Source of the DNA: Nodularia spumigena CCY9414 | Lineage (GTDB): Bacteria; Cyanobacteriota; Cyanobacteriia; Cyanobacteriales; Nostocaceae | Assembly (NCBI RefSeq): GCF_000340565.2 | Contig: NZ_CP007203.1 | Span: 1,761,545 to 1,825,544, forward strand | Reading direction: 5' to 3' | DNA: 64,000 bases | Part shown: piece by piece, positions 27,194 through 37,425 of the stretch | Layout: each line of letters opens with the position of its first letter | Numbering within the stretch: position 1 is the first letter of the stretch | Program-made: the position numbers and the translations under genes | Notes under the pieces: model-generated | The model's input: only the letters and a program-made list of their open reading frames with translations | What the model was told of the DNA's origin: nothing | Database searches by the model: none

Positions 27194-27876
27194 AACTCAA
27201 TCCCTGGTTGCGCCTTCACGCCTTGATCCCGGAAAGGATGTTTGATTAGAGTCATTTCGGTGACTAAATCGGCTTTCTCAATTAAAGCAGCTGGCGCGCC
27301 TCTACCTGTGAGAATTACGTGCTTGTTTGGTGGTTTTTGTGCCAAACCTGCTAAAACGTCTTCTACTTGTAAATAAGCCATTTTCAGGGCAATATTGATT
27401 TCATCTAACAGCACTAGCTGGAAGTCGGGATTACGGATATATTCTAAGGATTTTTCCCAAGCGGCGCTGGCTTTATCGAGGTCGCGATCGCGATCTTGAG
27501 TTTCCCAGGTAAAACCTTCGCCCATAGCGTGAAATTCGATCTGGTCTTCCCAAAGGCTGAAAACTTGTTTTTCTGATGGTTCCCAAGCACCTTTGATGAA
27601 CTGGACAATGGCTACTTTATAACCATGACCGAGCGATCGCAACACCATTCCCAAAGCCGCAGTGGTTTTACCTTTACCGTTACCAGTATTGACGATAATT
27701 AAACCTTTTTCAGGTACAGACTGTGATATCCGGCGATCCTGTACTTCTTTTCGCCGTTGCATCTTTTTGCGGTACTGTTCATCAGTTAAGTCAGTTAGGG
27801 TTGAGGACATAACTTCGTCTATTAAGCGTTCAATTTCTCTATCTGAGTCTAACCCGAATGGTGTATCACTTTTCAT
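27190..27876 (-). CDS. cobO: Cob(I)yrinic acid a,c-diamide adenosyltransferase
   Basis: 228 aa from the Met at 27876 (MKSDTPFGLDSDREIERLID); the in-frame ATG at 27930 adds a hydrophobic extension not typical of the family. P-loop NTGNGKGKTTAALG near residue 65, VQFIKGAW, and LVLLDEINIALKM. CobO/BtuR transfers adenosyl from ATP to corrinoid cobalt in cobalamin synthesis and salvage. No B12 riboswitch was seen upstream. Confidence 0.94.
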   Translation of the reverse strand: MKSDTPFGLDSDREIERLIDEVMSSTLTDLTDEQYRKKMQRRKEVQDRRISQSVPEKGLIIVNTGNGKGKTTAALGMVLRSLGHGYKVAIVQFIKGAWEPSEKQVFSLWEDQIEFHAMGEGFTWETQDRDRDLDKASAAWEKSLEYIRNPDFQLVLLDEINIALKMAYLQVEDVLAGLAQKPPNKHVILTGRGAPAALIEKADLVTEMTLIKHPFRDQGVKAQPGIEF

Positions 27877-28344
27877 CAACCTTACCTGAAAAATAACTGC
27901 TGCAATCAGTAAAATATGGAAATTTATCACGCAGAGGCGCAGAGGCGCGGAGAGTTAGGATTGAGAAGATTGGATTTGTTTAGGTAGGATACCAAGTTTG
28001 TTTTCATTTGATTTCGCTTTCTAAACATACAAAAAAAACTCATCGTTTTCTAAGTTAGCTGTAACTAGACAAATCCTATTTACTGGCAAAAATCTCAAAC
28101 TTTCGGTATCTGCAAAATACCAAGTTTCTCATTTATTACCAATAATTTAGGAATGCTGTGTTAATTTACAATAATATGGCTTTGAGATCGCTAAAAATGT
28201 TGATTGTCTACATTTTAGGAGGTTTTTATTAATTGAATGTTTCGAGAACCTCACCAAAGCAAAATTCTCGCCAAGCTTGATTTAAGTTTTGAGCAAATCC
28301 TGACAAAGCTTTGTAGATGATAAATCCTCGCTCCCAATTTGATA
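27877..28344. other. Intergenic region, possible coding remnant on minus strand
   Basis: 468 bp. Minus-strand codons about 28335 to 28232 read WERGFIIYKALSGFAQNLNQ... to a TAA with no start codon; this looks protein-like, just downstream of the lipocalin-like gene, and may be a decayed gene end. The rest is AT-rich with nothing recognised. Confidence 0.3.
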
Positions 28345-28818
28345 TTAGAGGCGCTCCCAGGTCAAAGATTGAGGATTTCCACCTATGGGAGGCGTGACTA
28401 AGACCAGCCTATGACCGATGAATTGGAATTTACGTTCTTGCTTTGTTCCCACCCAATCAGGTATAAGGCTAACTTCAACGTGATGAATTACTGTTTCTGC
28501 TTGGATTTCATATTTACCACTATAAGAAACATAGTTAGCAGATGCTTGAACATATCTGATAATTGCTTTAATATACTTAAAAGCAGTGACTAAAAGCCAG
28601 GGTTTTAAAAATATTCTTCTAGCATTCATCAGGTCTGCTAAGGAAACCTCAATATTGAGGCGATGGGGTTTCATAATTGTTGCAGACATATAACCGTTTT
28701 CGGTGTATGTAATATAACCAATAGGATTTTTCCCAAATGGGTAAATAATTTTACCATCTGTAGATTTAGTTTCCCAAGATACTAGCTTCCAAGTTCCGAC
28801 AAAATTGTTTTTATTCAT
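28345..28818 (-). CDS. Lipocalin-like domain protein
   Basis: 157 aa. Opens MNKNNFVGTWKLVSWETKST, the start of the lipocalin-like family 5 domain (GTWKLVS), with YPFGKNPIGYITYTENGYMSA and a final QSLTWERL strand typical of the family. Residues 70-95 form an unusual helical insertion (ARRIFLKPWLLVTAFKYIKAI). No signal peptide. It probably binds a small hydrophobic ligand; no neighbour hints at which. Confidence 0.82.
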   Translation of the reverse strand: MNKNNFVGTWKLVSWETKSTDGKIIYPFGKNPIGYITYTENGYMSATIMKPHRLNIEVSLADLMNARRIFLKPWLLVTAFKYIKAIIRYVQASANYVSYSGKYEIQAETVIHHVEVSLIPDWVGTKQERKFQFIGHRLVLVTPPIGGNPQSLTWERL

Positions 28819-29023
28819 CTTGTATATACTGATTTGTTTAGCCTGCTCTACCTACTTAGATAGTTTTCCCATTTTCCAATAGAACGCACCAGCAAAATTT
28901 CTATTGTTACATGAGTATAATTTGTGTTGGTTGTGGGTAATTCTTCCCTATGGGTAATGTCAGAATTGCCTGAAATCTAGATAACATTAGATTCGGCGTG
29001 TTTATCATTCACAGAGTGCCAAA

Positions 29024-30199
29024 ATGTCTAAACAAGTAGGTCAAAAAATCTCACCTATACCCATGTCAACGGATATCGGGGTGGTGGATTTAATTAATAA
29101 TTACTTCACAGCGTACAATTCAGCCCGTTTGCGGGAAATCTGCAAACTCATGACTAACGATGTGTTAAAGGATGGCGTTACTGTAGGAGTTAGCCTTTCG
29201 GGTGCGATGACACCAGCCGGCTTTGGGGTTTCTGCACTCGCACCTTTGATTCGCAATGGTTTTATTGACTGGATGATTAGTACAGGTGCAAATCTTTACC
29301 ATGATATGCACTATGGGTTGGGTTTTGAACTTTTTGCCGGAAATCCGTTTTTGGATGATGTCAAGCTGCGCCAAGACGGTACTATTAGGATTTATGACAT
29401 TATCTTTGGCTATGATGTCCTGCTGGAAACTGATGCTTTTATCCGTAAGATTCTCCAAGCTGAACCGTTTCAAAAACGCATGGGAACGGCTGAGTTTCAC
29501 TATCTTTTAGGTAAGTCTGTTTGGGAAGTTGAAAAGCAGTTGGGAGTTAAGCATTCTTGTTTGTTATCGACGGCTTATGAGTGCGGCGTACCCATTTATA
29601 CCTCTTCTCCTGGTGATAGTTCTATTGGGATGAATGTGGCGGCTTTAGCTTTGGAAGGTTCCAAGTTAGTTATAGATCCTTCAATTGATGTGAATGAGAC
29701 GGCGGCGATCGCCTATGCTGCGAGAGAATCAGAAGGGAAAAGTGCGGCTGTAATTATCGGCGGTGGGAGTCCGAAAAACTTTTTGCTACAAACACAACCG
29801 CAGATTCACGAGGTATTAGGACTGGAAGAACGGGGACATGATTACTTTATCCAGTTTACTGATGCGCGACCAGATACCGGTGGTTTATCAGGAGCAACTC
29901 CCTCGGAAGCTGTCAGCTGGGGTAAAATTGACCCGGAAGAGTTACCCAGCACCATTGTTTGTTATACAGATAGCACGATCGCTTTACCGTTAGTTACAGC
30001 TTATGTTCTCAATCAGTGTCAACCTCGGACTCTTAAGCGGTTATACGACAGACGAGAAGCAATGTTTGCGAAATTACAAACAGATTACTTAGCAGCTTTA
30101 GCACAGCCATCAGATAAAGTCCCGGCTGCTGTCGCTGATATGATATCCCAAGAGGTAGCAACTTATCCCTGCGGTAGAGTGATTCCTCATAATTCTTAG
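29024..30199 (+). CDS. Deoxyhypusine synthase-like protein
   Basis: 391 aa. NAD-binding family motifs include [43 protein letters not shown] and [13 protein letters not shown] (Lys in the position of the catalytic lysine). Bacteria lack eIF5A, and related enzymes make homospermidine or act on other amines; the cyanobacterial member's substrate is not settled. Monocistronic, with a clear leader. Confidence 0.88.
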   Translation: MSKQVGQKISPIPMSTDIGVVDLINNYFTAYNSARLREICKLMTNDVLKDGVTVGVSLSGAMTPAGFGVSALAPLIRNGFIDWMISTGANLYHDMHYGLGFELFAGNPFLDDVKLRQDGTIRIYDIIFGYDVLLETDAFIRKILQAEPFQKRMGTAEFHYLLGKSVWEVEKQLGVKHSCLLSTAYECGVPIYTSSPGDSSIGMNVAALALEGSKLVIDPSIDVNETAAIAYAARESEGKSAAVIIGGGSPKNFLLQTQPQIHEVLGLEERGHDYFIQFTDARPDTGGLSGATPSEAVSWGKIDPEELPSTIVCYTDSTIALPLVTAYVLNQCQPRTLKRLYDRREAMFAKLQTDYLAALAQPSDKVPAAVADMISQEVATYPCGRVIPHNS

Positions 30200-30567
30200 A
30201 GAACCTCACCCCAACCCTCTCCTTAGTAAGGAGAGGGAGTAAAAATTTTGTTTTTCTGGTTCACGTCAGCGAATGTGAGGAATTGGGGGGAATTATTTAG
30301 TTTGTGGACTAGGGGACTGAGGATTTATGAGGAACGAACCACGAAGTACACGAAGTACACGAAGGAAGAAGGAAGAAGGAAGAAGGAAGAAGGAGCTGTT
30401 CTTTGTCTGGAAAGGTGGTTGCACTAACGTGATTTGATGAAATTGCGATAAGATTGGGTACAAATTCTCACTTTGGCGATGGGCAAAGCCCTGCCGAAGG
30501 CGATCGCACATCACAAGTATTGCTAAAATCCAAGTAATTTTTCCTAAATATTCATCACCTGATTCCT
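30200..30567. repeat. Intergenic region with GAAGGAA heptads
   Basis: GAAGGAA repeated about four times at 30361-30392, next to an ACACGAAGT doublet. A HIP1 site lies at about 30500. No gene. Confidence 0.6.
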
Positions 30568-32433
30568 ATGAAAGAAACTGTCCTAGAGGTTCGTAATCTA
30601 CAAGTTGATTTTTCCAGTGATGGTAGCTGTGTCAAAGCTGTGGATGATATATCTTTTGAGATTAATCGCGGTGAAACTCTAGGTATAGTGGGGGAATCGG
30701 GTAGTGGTAAATCGGTGACATCATTGGCTGTGATGGGTTTGTTGCAAAGTCCGGGTAAAATTAGCGGTGGTGAAGTTTGGTTTCGTACCCAGCCTGGTGC
30801 TAAACCGATTAATTTGGTAGAATTACCGTCTGCACAAATGCAACTACACCGAGGTGGCGATATCGCCATGATTTTTCAAGAACCAATGAGTTCGCTCAAT
30901 CCGGTGTATACTATTGGGTTTCAGTTAGCTGAAGCGATTATGCGACATCAGAATGTCTCAGCAGCTGAAGCCAAACGCATTGCGATCGCTCTTTTACAAG
31001 AAGTCAAACTTTTACCTAATGATGAGATTATACAACAGCAGTGTATTGAAAATTCCGGTAATTCAAATAAATTCAACTTGGCTAAATTAGTCAAACAGCA
31101 CAAAGAAGCTATCCTCGAACGTTACCCGCATCAACTTTCTGGAGGTCAGCTACAACGGGTGATGATTGCAATGGCGATTTCTTGTAACCCTTTGCTGTTA
31201 ATTGCGGATGAACCAACTACGGCTTTAGATGTGACAGTGCAAGCAACTATTATTGAGTTGTTGTCAGAATTGCAGCAAAGCCGTGAAATGGCGATGATTT
31301 TTGTTACCCACGACTTGGGACTAATTTCGGAAATTGCTGACCAAGTAGCGGTAATGTACAAAGGTAAAATTGTCGAATACAGTACAGCAGAACAGATTTT
31401 TCACAGTCCTCAACATCCATATACTAAAGGTTTGGTAGCTTGTCGCCCCACACTCAACCGCCGTCCTCATAAATTGCTGACCGTTTCTGACTATATGACT
31501 GTGGAAGAAACGCCAAATGGTCAGGAAATCATTCAGGGGAAAGAACCCCCACATCCCCCAGAAATCAGCCTTGAGGAAATATCTCAAAGATGGGAAAACC
31601 TCAATGCTAAATCACCTTTATTGGAAATTCGCGACCTCCAGGTAGGTTTTCCGGTGCGGGGTGTATTTGGTCGGACAAAACGCTACAACATGGCGGTTAA
31701 TCATGTTTCTTTTGATGTCAAGCCAGGGGAAACACTGGGTTTGGTGGGAGAATCTGGTTGTGGTAAAACTACTTTGGGTAGAAGTTTGCTGCGTTTAATT
31801 GAACCGATGGGTGGGGAAATTATTTTCCAGGGTCAAAATATTACTACCCTCAAAGGCGAAGCATTGCAGAAATTGCGGCGAGAAATGCAAATTGTCTTCC
31901 AAAATCCTTTTAGTTCCCTAGATCCCCGCATGAAAATTGGGGATGCGGTGATGGAACCGTTGTTAATTCACTCTGTGGGGAAAACCAAGCAACAACGCCG
32001 AGAACGTGCGGTGGAACTGTTAGAACGGGTGGGTTTAAGTGCAGATGCAATACACCGCTATCCCCATCAGTTTTCTGGAGGTCAACGCCAACGAATTTGT
32101 ATTGCGCGTTCTTTGGCTTTAAATCCGAAGTTTATTATCTGCGATGAGTCTGTTTCGGCGTTAGATGTCTCTGTACAGGCGCAGGTGTTAAATCTGCTGA
32201 AGGAATTACAAGATGAATTTCAACTGACTTATATTTTCATCTCTCATGATTTAAGTGTAGTCAAATTTATGAGCGATCGCATTTTAGTGATGAATCGTGG
32301 TCAAATTGTTGAACAAGGTACAGCCGAAAGTATTTACCTCGAACCCAAGGAAGAATATACCCAAAAATTAATTGCTTCCATTCCTACTGGTAGTGCTGAA
32401 CGGGTACGCGCTAGACAATTACGGACATTATGA
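30568..32433 (+). CDS. Fused double ABC ATPase (peptide/opine/nickel transporter type)
   Basis: 621 aa with two nucleotide-binding domains. Domain 1 (5-270): Walker [10 protein letters not shown], signature LSGGQLQRV, Walker [13 protein letters not shown]. Domain 2 (350-600): Walker [10 protein letters not shown], signature FSGGQRQRI, Walker [13 protein letters not shown]. Both carry the oligopeptide-type C-terminal extension ([17 protein letters not shown]). This is the GsiA/YejF form, which normally works with DppB/DppC-like permeases, yet none is adjacent. It overlaps the AbgT gene by ATGA. Confidence 0.93.
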   Translation: MKETVLEVRNLQVDFSSDGSCVKAVDDISFEINRGETLGIVGESGSGKSVTSLAVMGLLQSPGKISGGEVWFRTQPGAKPINLVELPSAQMQLHRGGDIAMIFQEPMSSLNPVYTIGFQLAEAIMRHQNVSAAEAKRIAIALLQEVKLLPNDEIIQQQCIENSGNSNKFNLAKLVKQHKEAILERYPHQLSGGQLQRVMIAMAISCNPLLLIADEPTTALDVTVQATIIELLSELQQSREMAMIFVTHDLGLISEIADQVAVMYKGKIVEYSTAEQIFHSPQHPYTKGLVACRPTLNRRPHKLLTVSDYMTVEETPNGQEIIQGKEPPHPPEISLEEISQRWENLNAKSPLLEIRDLQVGFPVRGVFGRTKRYNMAVNHVSFDVKPGETLGLVGESGCGKTTLGRSLLRLIEPMGGEIIFQGQNITTLKGEALQKLRREMQIVFQNPFSSLDPRMKIGDAVMEPLLIHSVGKTKQQRRERAVELLERVGLSADAIHRYPHQFSGGQRQRICIARSLALNPKFIICDESVSALDVSVQAQVLNLLKELQDEFQLTYIFISHDLSVVKFMSDRILVMNRGQIVEQGTAESIYLEPKEEYTQKLIASIPTGSAERVRARQLRTL

Positions 32434-33953
32434 ATTCTCAAAAAAGTCTCAAATTTGCTTGGTTGGGAAAAGCTTTAACCTTCATTGAATTTGTCGGAAA
32501 TAAACTCCCCGACCCACTGACGATATTTTTCCTCTTATCTTTAATGGTAATTGGAGTTAGTGCGATCGCGCAAGCTCTCAACCTCTCTGTTATCCATCCC
32601 GGAAACGGTGAAACCATCCTTGCAGTATCTTTACTTACCCCTGAAGGTATCCGCCGCATTTTCACTTCTGCTGTCAAAAACTTTACCGATTTTCCGCCTC
32701 TGGGGGTTGTATTGGTGGCTATGTTGGGTGTAGGGGTTGCCGAATACTCTGGGTTAATTTCCGCATTACTACGGAAAATAGTGTTAATTGCCCCTAGTAA
32801 ATTTATTTGTCCCGTGGTGGTATTTGCTGGTATCATGGCAAACATTGCGGCTGATGCTGGTTTAGTGGTACTTGTACCCCTGGGAGCAATTATCTTTTTA
32901 GCCTTTCGACGACATCCTTTAGCTGGGTTAGCTGCGGCTTTTGCGGGGGTTTCTGGTGGTTTTAGTGCAAATTTACTCATTACCTCCCTTGACCCGTTGC
33001 TGGCTGGATTAACCCAAAGTGCAGCCGAATTAATTAATCCTAGTTATCAACTGAATGCTACTGCTAATTATTATTTTATGGCAGTTTCCACCTTTTTAAT
33101 TACTGCAATTGGTTGGTTTGTCACAGAGAAAATTGTGGAACCAAGATTGGGTAATTATGTGGGAGAAGTTGATTTTGAAATGGAACAACTCAGCGCCTCT
33201 GAAAATAAAGGTTTACGACGGGCTGGTTATGCTTTATTAGCATTCCTGGCATTTTTACTGGTGATGGTTTTACCACCCCAAGGAATTTTAAGACATCCAG
33301 AAACTTTCACAATTATTCCTTCACCTTTTCTGGATAGTATTGTGTTTATCATTGCCTTAGCGTTTCTGATTACGGGTATCTTTTATGGTAAGGTTGCTGG
33401 CACTATTCAAAATGATAAAGATGTTGCTAAAGCTTTGAGTAATTCCATGATTGCTATGGGATATTATATCGTTTTAGCATTCATTGCGGCTCAATTTATT
33501 GCCTATTTTAGTTGGAGTAATTTGGGTGCAATTATGTCGATAAATGGGGCAGATTTTCTCAAGTCTACGGGCATTACTGGCGCACCATTATTGATATTAT
33601 TTATTTTAGTTAGTATGCTGCTGAATTTATTTGTGGGTTCTGCTTCGGCAAAGTGGGCTATTATGGCTCCTGTGTTTGTACCAATGTTTATGTTAATGGG
33701 TTATTCTCCGGAGTTGACTCAAGCTGCATACCGCATTGGTGATTCTACTACTAATATTATTACGCCGTTGATGCCTTATTTTCCTTTGGTGGTGGCTTTT
33801 GGGCAGAAGTATGATAAAAATTTAGGCATGGGGACGTTAATAGCTATGATGTTGCCTTATGCGATCGCTTTTTTGTTGGGGTGGTCTATTCTATTAATTA
33901 TCTGGTTTGTTTTGGGTTTACCTCTGGGCCCTGGGGCTTTGATGAGGATTTAA
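32430..33953 (+). CDS. AbgT family transporter (p-aminobenzoyl-glutamate type)
   Basis: 507 aa, 11-13 hydrophobic segments. Family signatures: FVGNKLPDPLTIFFLLSLMV near the start, MLGVGVAEYSGLI, and FVGSASAKWAIMAPVFVPM / YRIGDSTTNIITPLMPYFPL near 400-450. AbgT proteins are proton-driven carriers of p-aminobenzoyl-glutamate or exporters of sulfonamides. Its start overlaps the stop of the ABC ATPase. Co-location with an amidase suggests import of an amide substrate, an inference. Confidence 0.93.
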   Translation: MNSQKSLKFAWLGKALTFIEFVGNKLPDPLTIFFLLSLMVIGVSAIAQALNLSVIHPGNGETILAVSLLTPEGIRRIFTSAVKNFTDFPPLGVVLVAMLGVGVAEYSGLISALLRKIVLIAPSKFICPVVVFAGIMANIAADAGLVVLVPLGAIIFLAFRRHPLAGLAAAFAGVSGGFSANLLITSLDPLLAGLTQSAAELINPSYQLNATANYYFMAVSTFLITAIGWFVTEKIVEPRLGNYVGEVDFEMEQLSASENKGLRRAGYALLAFLAFLLVMVLPPQGILRHPETFTIIPSPFLDSIVFIIALAFLITGIFYGKVAGTIQNDKDVAKALSNSMIAMGYYIVLAFIAAQFIAYFSWSNLGAIMSINGADFLKSTGITGAPLLILFILVSMLLNLFVGSASAKWAIMAPVFVPMFMLMGYSPELTQAAYRIGDSTTNIITPLMPYFPLVVAFGQKYDKNLGMGTLIAMMLPYAIAFLLGWSILLIIWFVLGLPLGPGALMRI

Positions 33954-34002
33954 GCATTGATTTATTTCACGCAGAGGCGCAGAGAACGCACCAGGAGGAG
34001 AA

Positions 34003-34173
34003 ATGAGGAGTTATGTTGAGGAAATGGCTTTGTTGTTGGGGTTACAGCTTGGGGATGAATATGTTGATGGGGTGGTGCAGAATTTTGAGATAATTAAGGC
34101 GATCGCTCAATTAGTGAATGAGTTTCCTTTACCGGAAGATGTTGAACCAGCGCCAATGTTTGAACCAGAATAA
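34003..34173 (+). CDS. AtzG-like (DUF4089) small amidase subunit
   Basis: 56 aa: MRSYVEEMALLLGLQLGDEY ... ending EFPLPEDVEPAPMFEPE. The AALLGL-like helix and the FPLPxDxEPAPxF tail are the DUF4089/AtzG signature, a GatC-like partner of AtzE amidases. AGGAGGAG lies 4-11 nt upstream of the ATG. The AtzE-type amidase follows at 35143, separated by one unrelated gene. Too short for most gene finders. Confidence 0.9.
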   Translation: MRSYVEEMALLLGLQLGDEYVDGVVQNFEIIKAIAQLVNEFPLPEDVEPAPMFEPE

Positions 34174-34252
34174 AAACGTGTTCTATTCCGTTTGGAGATT
34201 TTTGAGTATTCCCAGTATTATATAAAAATTAAAAAATAGCAAGTCCAAAAAT

Positions 34253-35116
34253 ATGAAGCTTTTTTATTACGAACCAGGCAATAATTTTGGTGATCAACTT
34301 AATCCTTGGTTATGGCAAAAGTTAATCCCAGGTATCCTGGATAATGACGAAACAAATACTTTTGTCGGTATAGGTACTCTTTTTAATGACCTATTACCAA
34401 TGAGGACACAAAACGCTCGTTTGAGAGTTATATTTAGTACGGGGGTAGGTTATGGAAAAGGATTACCACCATTAGATGATTCATATAAAATTTATTGTCT
34501 TCGTGGTCCGCTATCAGCCCAAAGTTTAGGTGTTTCTGAAAAGTTAGCAGTTACAGATGGCGCAATTCTAATTAGAAACTTTTTTCAACCGGAAAATCAA
34601 AAGAAGGTCTATAAATTTTCCTATATGCCTCATCATCGGCTAGCGGGAGAAAATTGGCGTTTAATTTGTGATAGTCTGGGATTTGGATATATTGATCCAT
34701 GTTGGTCAATAGAAAAAGTTTTATCATGTATGAGCCAAACAGAAGTTTTATTAGCAGAGGCGATGCATGGTGCAATTATTGCTGACGCATTGCGGATACC
34801 TTGGATACCCATAAAAACTGACTCAACTATTTTGGAATTTAAATGGCAAGATTGGTGTAAATCTATAGGTGTAGAATATAAACCATCATATATAAAACCT
34901 TTAAAATATCCCAATAAAAAACGAGATATATTAACTCCAATTCGTAAAGCTCGTGATTGGCTAAAATTACAAGAATTTAAATCAGAATTCCTTCAGATTA
35001 CCAAGACTACACCGCCGAGTTTAAGTAGTGATAAATCTATAGAAAACCTCACCGAGGAAATGAACGCCAGACTTGAGGAATTTAAACAGGATGTTTCCCA
35101 AGGAATATATGCCTAA
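34253..35116 (+). CDS. Polysaccharide pyruvyl transferase family protein
   Basis: 287 aa. MKLFYYEPGNNFGDQLNPWL is the family start (NFGDxLNPxL), with GIGTLFND, YCLRGPLSA and the EAMHGAIIADALRIPWIPI core. AT-rich compared with both neighbours and placed between the two amidase-subunit genes, which suggests a later insertion. Members add pyruvate ketals to surface glycans. It ends 26 bp before the amidase start. Confidence 0.85.
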   Translation: MKLFYYEPGNNFGDQLNPWLWQKLIPGILDNDETNTFVGIGTLFNDLLPMRTQNARLRVIFSTGVGYGKGLPPLDDSYKIYCLRGPLSAQSLGVSEKLAVTDGAILIRNFFQPENQKKVYKFSYMPHHRLAGENWRLICDSLGFGYIDPCWSIEKVLSCMSQTEVLLAEAMHGAIIADALRIPWIPIKTDSTILEFKWQDWCKSIGVEYKPSYIKPLKYPNKKRDILTPIRKARDWLKLQEFKSEFLQITKTTPPSLSSDKSIENLTEEMNARLEEFKQDVSQGIYA

Positions 35117-35142
35117 ATTTCCCAACTCAACCCGATTTATCC

Positions 35143-36540
35143 ATGAATATTAACTCAGATGATGCTGTATCCATAGCTGCTGCTGTGCGTACAGGCGAAG
35201 TTAGCGCGGTGGAAGTTACCCAGGCTGCTTTAACACGAATTGCTGCACAAAATCCTCAACTCAACTGTTTTACGGCGATAACGGCGGAAACTGCTTTAAT
35301 AGATGCAGCTAAAATTGACCGGAAAATTGCTCAAGGTAAAAATCCCGGTTTATTAGCTGGTGTGCCTTTTGCAGTGAAAAATCTCTATGATATTGCTGGT
35401 TTAACAACTTTAGCCGGGTCAAAAATCAATACCGAAAATCCCCCAGCTAGCCAAGACGCGACAGCAGTAGCCAAGTTAAAACAAGCCGGTGCGGTGCTGG
35501 TAGGCGCTTTAAATATGGATGAGTACGCCTATGGCTTTGTTACAGAAAACTCTCATTACGGTGCTACCCACAACCCCCACGATTTACAACGCATAGCTGG
35601 CGGTTCCTCTGGTGGTTCATCTGCGGCTGTAGCGGCGGGTTTAGTCCCCCTGACGCTGGGTTCTGATACGAATGGTTCAATTCGGGTTCCGGCGGCTTTA
35701 TGTGGCGTGTTGGGCTTTAAACCCACTTATGGGCGCTTGTCTCGTGCTGGGGTGGCGTTATTTTCTAGCAGTCTTGACCATGTTGGCACTTTTGCGCGTT
35801 CGGTGGAGGATATTGCTACTGCTTTTGATGTGCTGCAAGGTGAAGATGAGCGTGATCCTGTTTGTACAAAACGCTCTCCCGAATTATGTGTACCACAATT
35901 ATATCAAGATATCTCTCAAATTAGAATAGCCGTAGCCGATGATTATTTTACTCAAAGTGCATCACCAGAAGCCTTAGCCGCAGTACAAAAAGTAGCAGAG
36001 GCTTTAAGTGTAACTGAGTATGTAACCATACCAGAAGCCCACCGCGCCAGAGCAGCAGCCTTTGTGATTACAGCTAGTGAAGGAGCAAATCTGCATTTAG
36101 AGTCATTAAAATCACGTCCCCAGGATTTTGATCCGGCGACACGCGATCGCTTTTTAGCTGGGGCATTAATACCGAGTAGTTGGTACTTACAAGCACAAAG
36201 GTTTAGAAGGTGGTATGGCGATCGCCTGCGAGAAATATGGCAAAATGTAGATATAATTCTCGCCCCCACCACACCGATTTCTGCACCGCTAATTGGTCAA
36301 AAAACCATGATTTTAGATGGTGAAGAAATTTCGGTGCGTCCTCATTTAGGCTTATTCACACAACCATTATCTTTCATTGGCTTACCCGTCTTATCAGTCC
36401 CAATTCAGCTTCCTGATAGTTTACCTTTGGGTGTGCAAATCATCGCCGCACCCTACAATGAAGCCTTAATTTTACGAGTTGCAGCTGTATTGGAATCCCA
36501 AGGTGTGATTACTGGTGAATCAGGGACTTGCCTTAGTTAA
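35143..36540 (+). CDS. AtzE-type amidase
   Basis: 465 aa amidase-signature enzyme. Catalytic triad: K79 (VPFAVKNLYD), cis-Ser about 155 (GGSSGGSS) and nucleophile Ser179 (GSDTNGSIRVPAA). The closest known relative by partner is AtzE (1-carboxybiuret hydrolase), supported by the DUF4089 gene upstream. It hydrolyses an amide to acid and ammonia; the substrate is not fixed by sequence. Likely works with the ABC ATPase/AbgT pair upstream. Confidence 0.92.
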   Translation: MNINSDDAVSIAAAVRTGEVSAVEVTQAALTRIAAQNPQLNCFTAITAETALIDAAKIDRKIAQGKNPGLLAGVPFAVKNLYDIAGLTTLAGSKINTENPPASQDATAVAKLKQAGAVLVGALNMDEYAYGFVTENSHYGATHNPHDLQRIAGGSSGGSSAAVAAGLVPLTLGSDTNGSIRVPAALCGVLGFKPTYGRLSRAGVALFSSSLDHVGTFARSVEDIATAFDVLQGEDERDPVCTKRSPELCVPQLYQDISQIRIAVADDYFTQSASPEALAAVQKVAEALSVTEYVTIPEAHRARAAAFVITASEGANLHLESLKSRPQDFDPATRDRFLAGALIPSSWYLQAQRFRRWYGDRLREIWQNVDIILAPTTPISAPLIGQKTMILDGEEISVRPHLGLFTQPLSFIGLPVLSVPIQLPDSLPLGVQIIAAPYNEALILRVAAVLESQGVITGESGTCLS

Positions 36541-36667
36541 ATTTATTTCACCACCGCTTAATATTATTAAACTCTAGCCGTGTCAACACCAGACATGGCA
36601 TTTTTGCCTTTGATACCAGAGATTTCCGACTTCTTGAAGAAAATCGCCGAAATGAATAATGTGAGGT

Positions 36668-37069
36668 TTAGAACTTTAATACTTCCTCTTTAATTTCCTG
36701 ACTAATTAAATCAATAATTTCTAAAATATTCCTACAAACACTTGCATAAACATGAGATTCTTCCTCAATATGGACATGATGAGGAAAATTTGGTAAATTA
36801 GGAAAATGCTCTACATTATCCCATCTTTTTCTTAACTGGGTTCTAGTACCATCCATCCATTGATAACGATAGGTTTCTGTAATACATTGATCTCCCTTGA
36901 CTTTAAAAAATTCCACCACTTCTAAAAAATCACCATTCGTTAAATTCAATCTTGCCCGAAAATAACCTTGATCGGATAATGTTCTTTCTTTAACAATAAC
37001 AATCTTATCAATTATCGAACTGGTAATTAATTTAGCTTTTATTTCTGTTAAATAATCCTGAACTATCAT
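36668..37069 (-). CDS. tumE: TumE-type toxin (DUF6516)
   Basis: 133 aa from ATG 37069 (MIVQDYLTEIKAKL); a TTG at 37075 directly after the antitoxin stop is an alternative. Features: GYFRARLNLTNGDFLEVVEFF, YRYQWMDGTRTQLRKRWDN and FPHHVHIEEESH. These fit the DUF6516/TumE toxin family that is paired with TumA in cyanobacteria. Immediately downstream of the antitoxin, same strand. Confidence 0.78.
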   Translation of the reverse strand: MIVQDYLTEIKAKLITSSIIDKIVIVKERTLSDQGYFRARLNLTNGDFLEVVEFFKVKGDQCITETYRYQWMDGTRTQLRKRWDNVEHFPNLPNFPHHVHIEEESHVYASVCRNILEIIDLISQEIKEEVLKF

Positions 37070-37075
37070 ATTCAA

Positions 37076-37390
37076 TTAAGATTGAAGTAACATTAAACGA
37101 GCTTCTAAATCAGACCACATTTGATAAAAAGCACTCCATTCCACAAAATCTGCTTCATCTCCTAATTGACCTGTTTTAAATTGTTGATAAAAATCTGTAG
37201 ATGATAATTGATACTGTTGTTCAAATGCTTGTAAATCATTTTCTAATTCTTTAATTTGCTGTTGAATATTTTCTCTTTCTTGATTGATAATCTTTCTGAG
37301 TGATGAAGCCAAGATATCACTATATCCTCCTTGTTGAGAAAGTGCTTCAAGAGCTTTTAATTGATTGATTATTTCTGCTTGAGTTGTCAT
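37076..37390 (-). CDS. tumA: TumA-type antitoxin
   Basis: 104 aa, highly charged coiled-coil (residues 1-60: LKALEALSQQGGYS, QERENIQQQIKELENDLQAF), ending QFKTGQLGDEADFVEWSAFY. That ending and the coupling to the DUF6516 gene fit TumA. The start ATG lies 36 bp from the end of the MITE at 37426. Confidence 0.78.
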   Translation of the reverse strand: MTTQAEIINQLKALEALSQQGGYSDILASSLRKIINQERENIQQQIKELENDLQAFEQQYQLSSTDFYQQFKTGQLGDEADFVEWSAFYQMWSDLEARLMLLQS

Positions 37391-37425
37391 TATTACTTCT
37401 TACTTTTAGATAATGTTTATATCTT

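Noticed and set aside
27877-28030. Cobalamin riboswitch upstream of cobO
   Set aside because: I looked for a B12-box-like sequence and long structured leader on the minus strand and saw none.
32438-32980. 180-codon minus-strand ORF
   Set aside because: Antisense shadow of the AbgT transporter gene.
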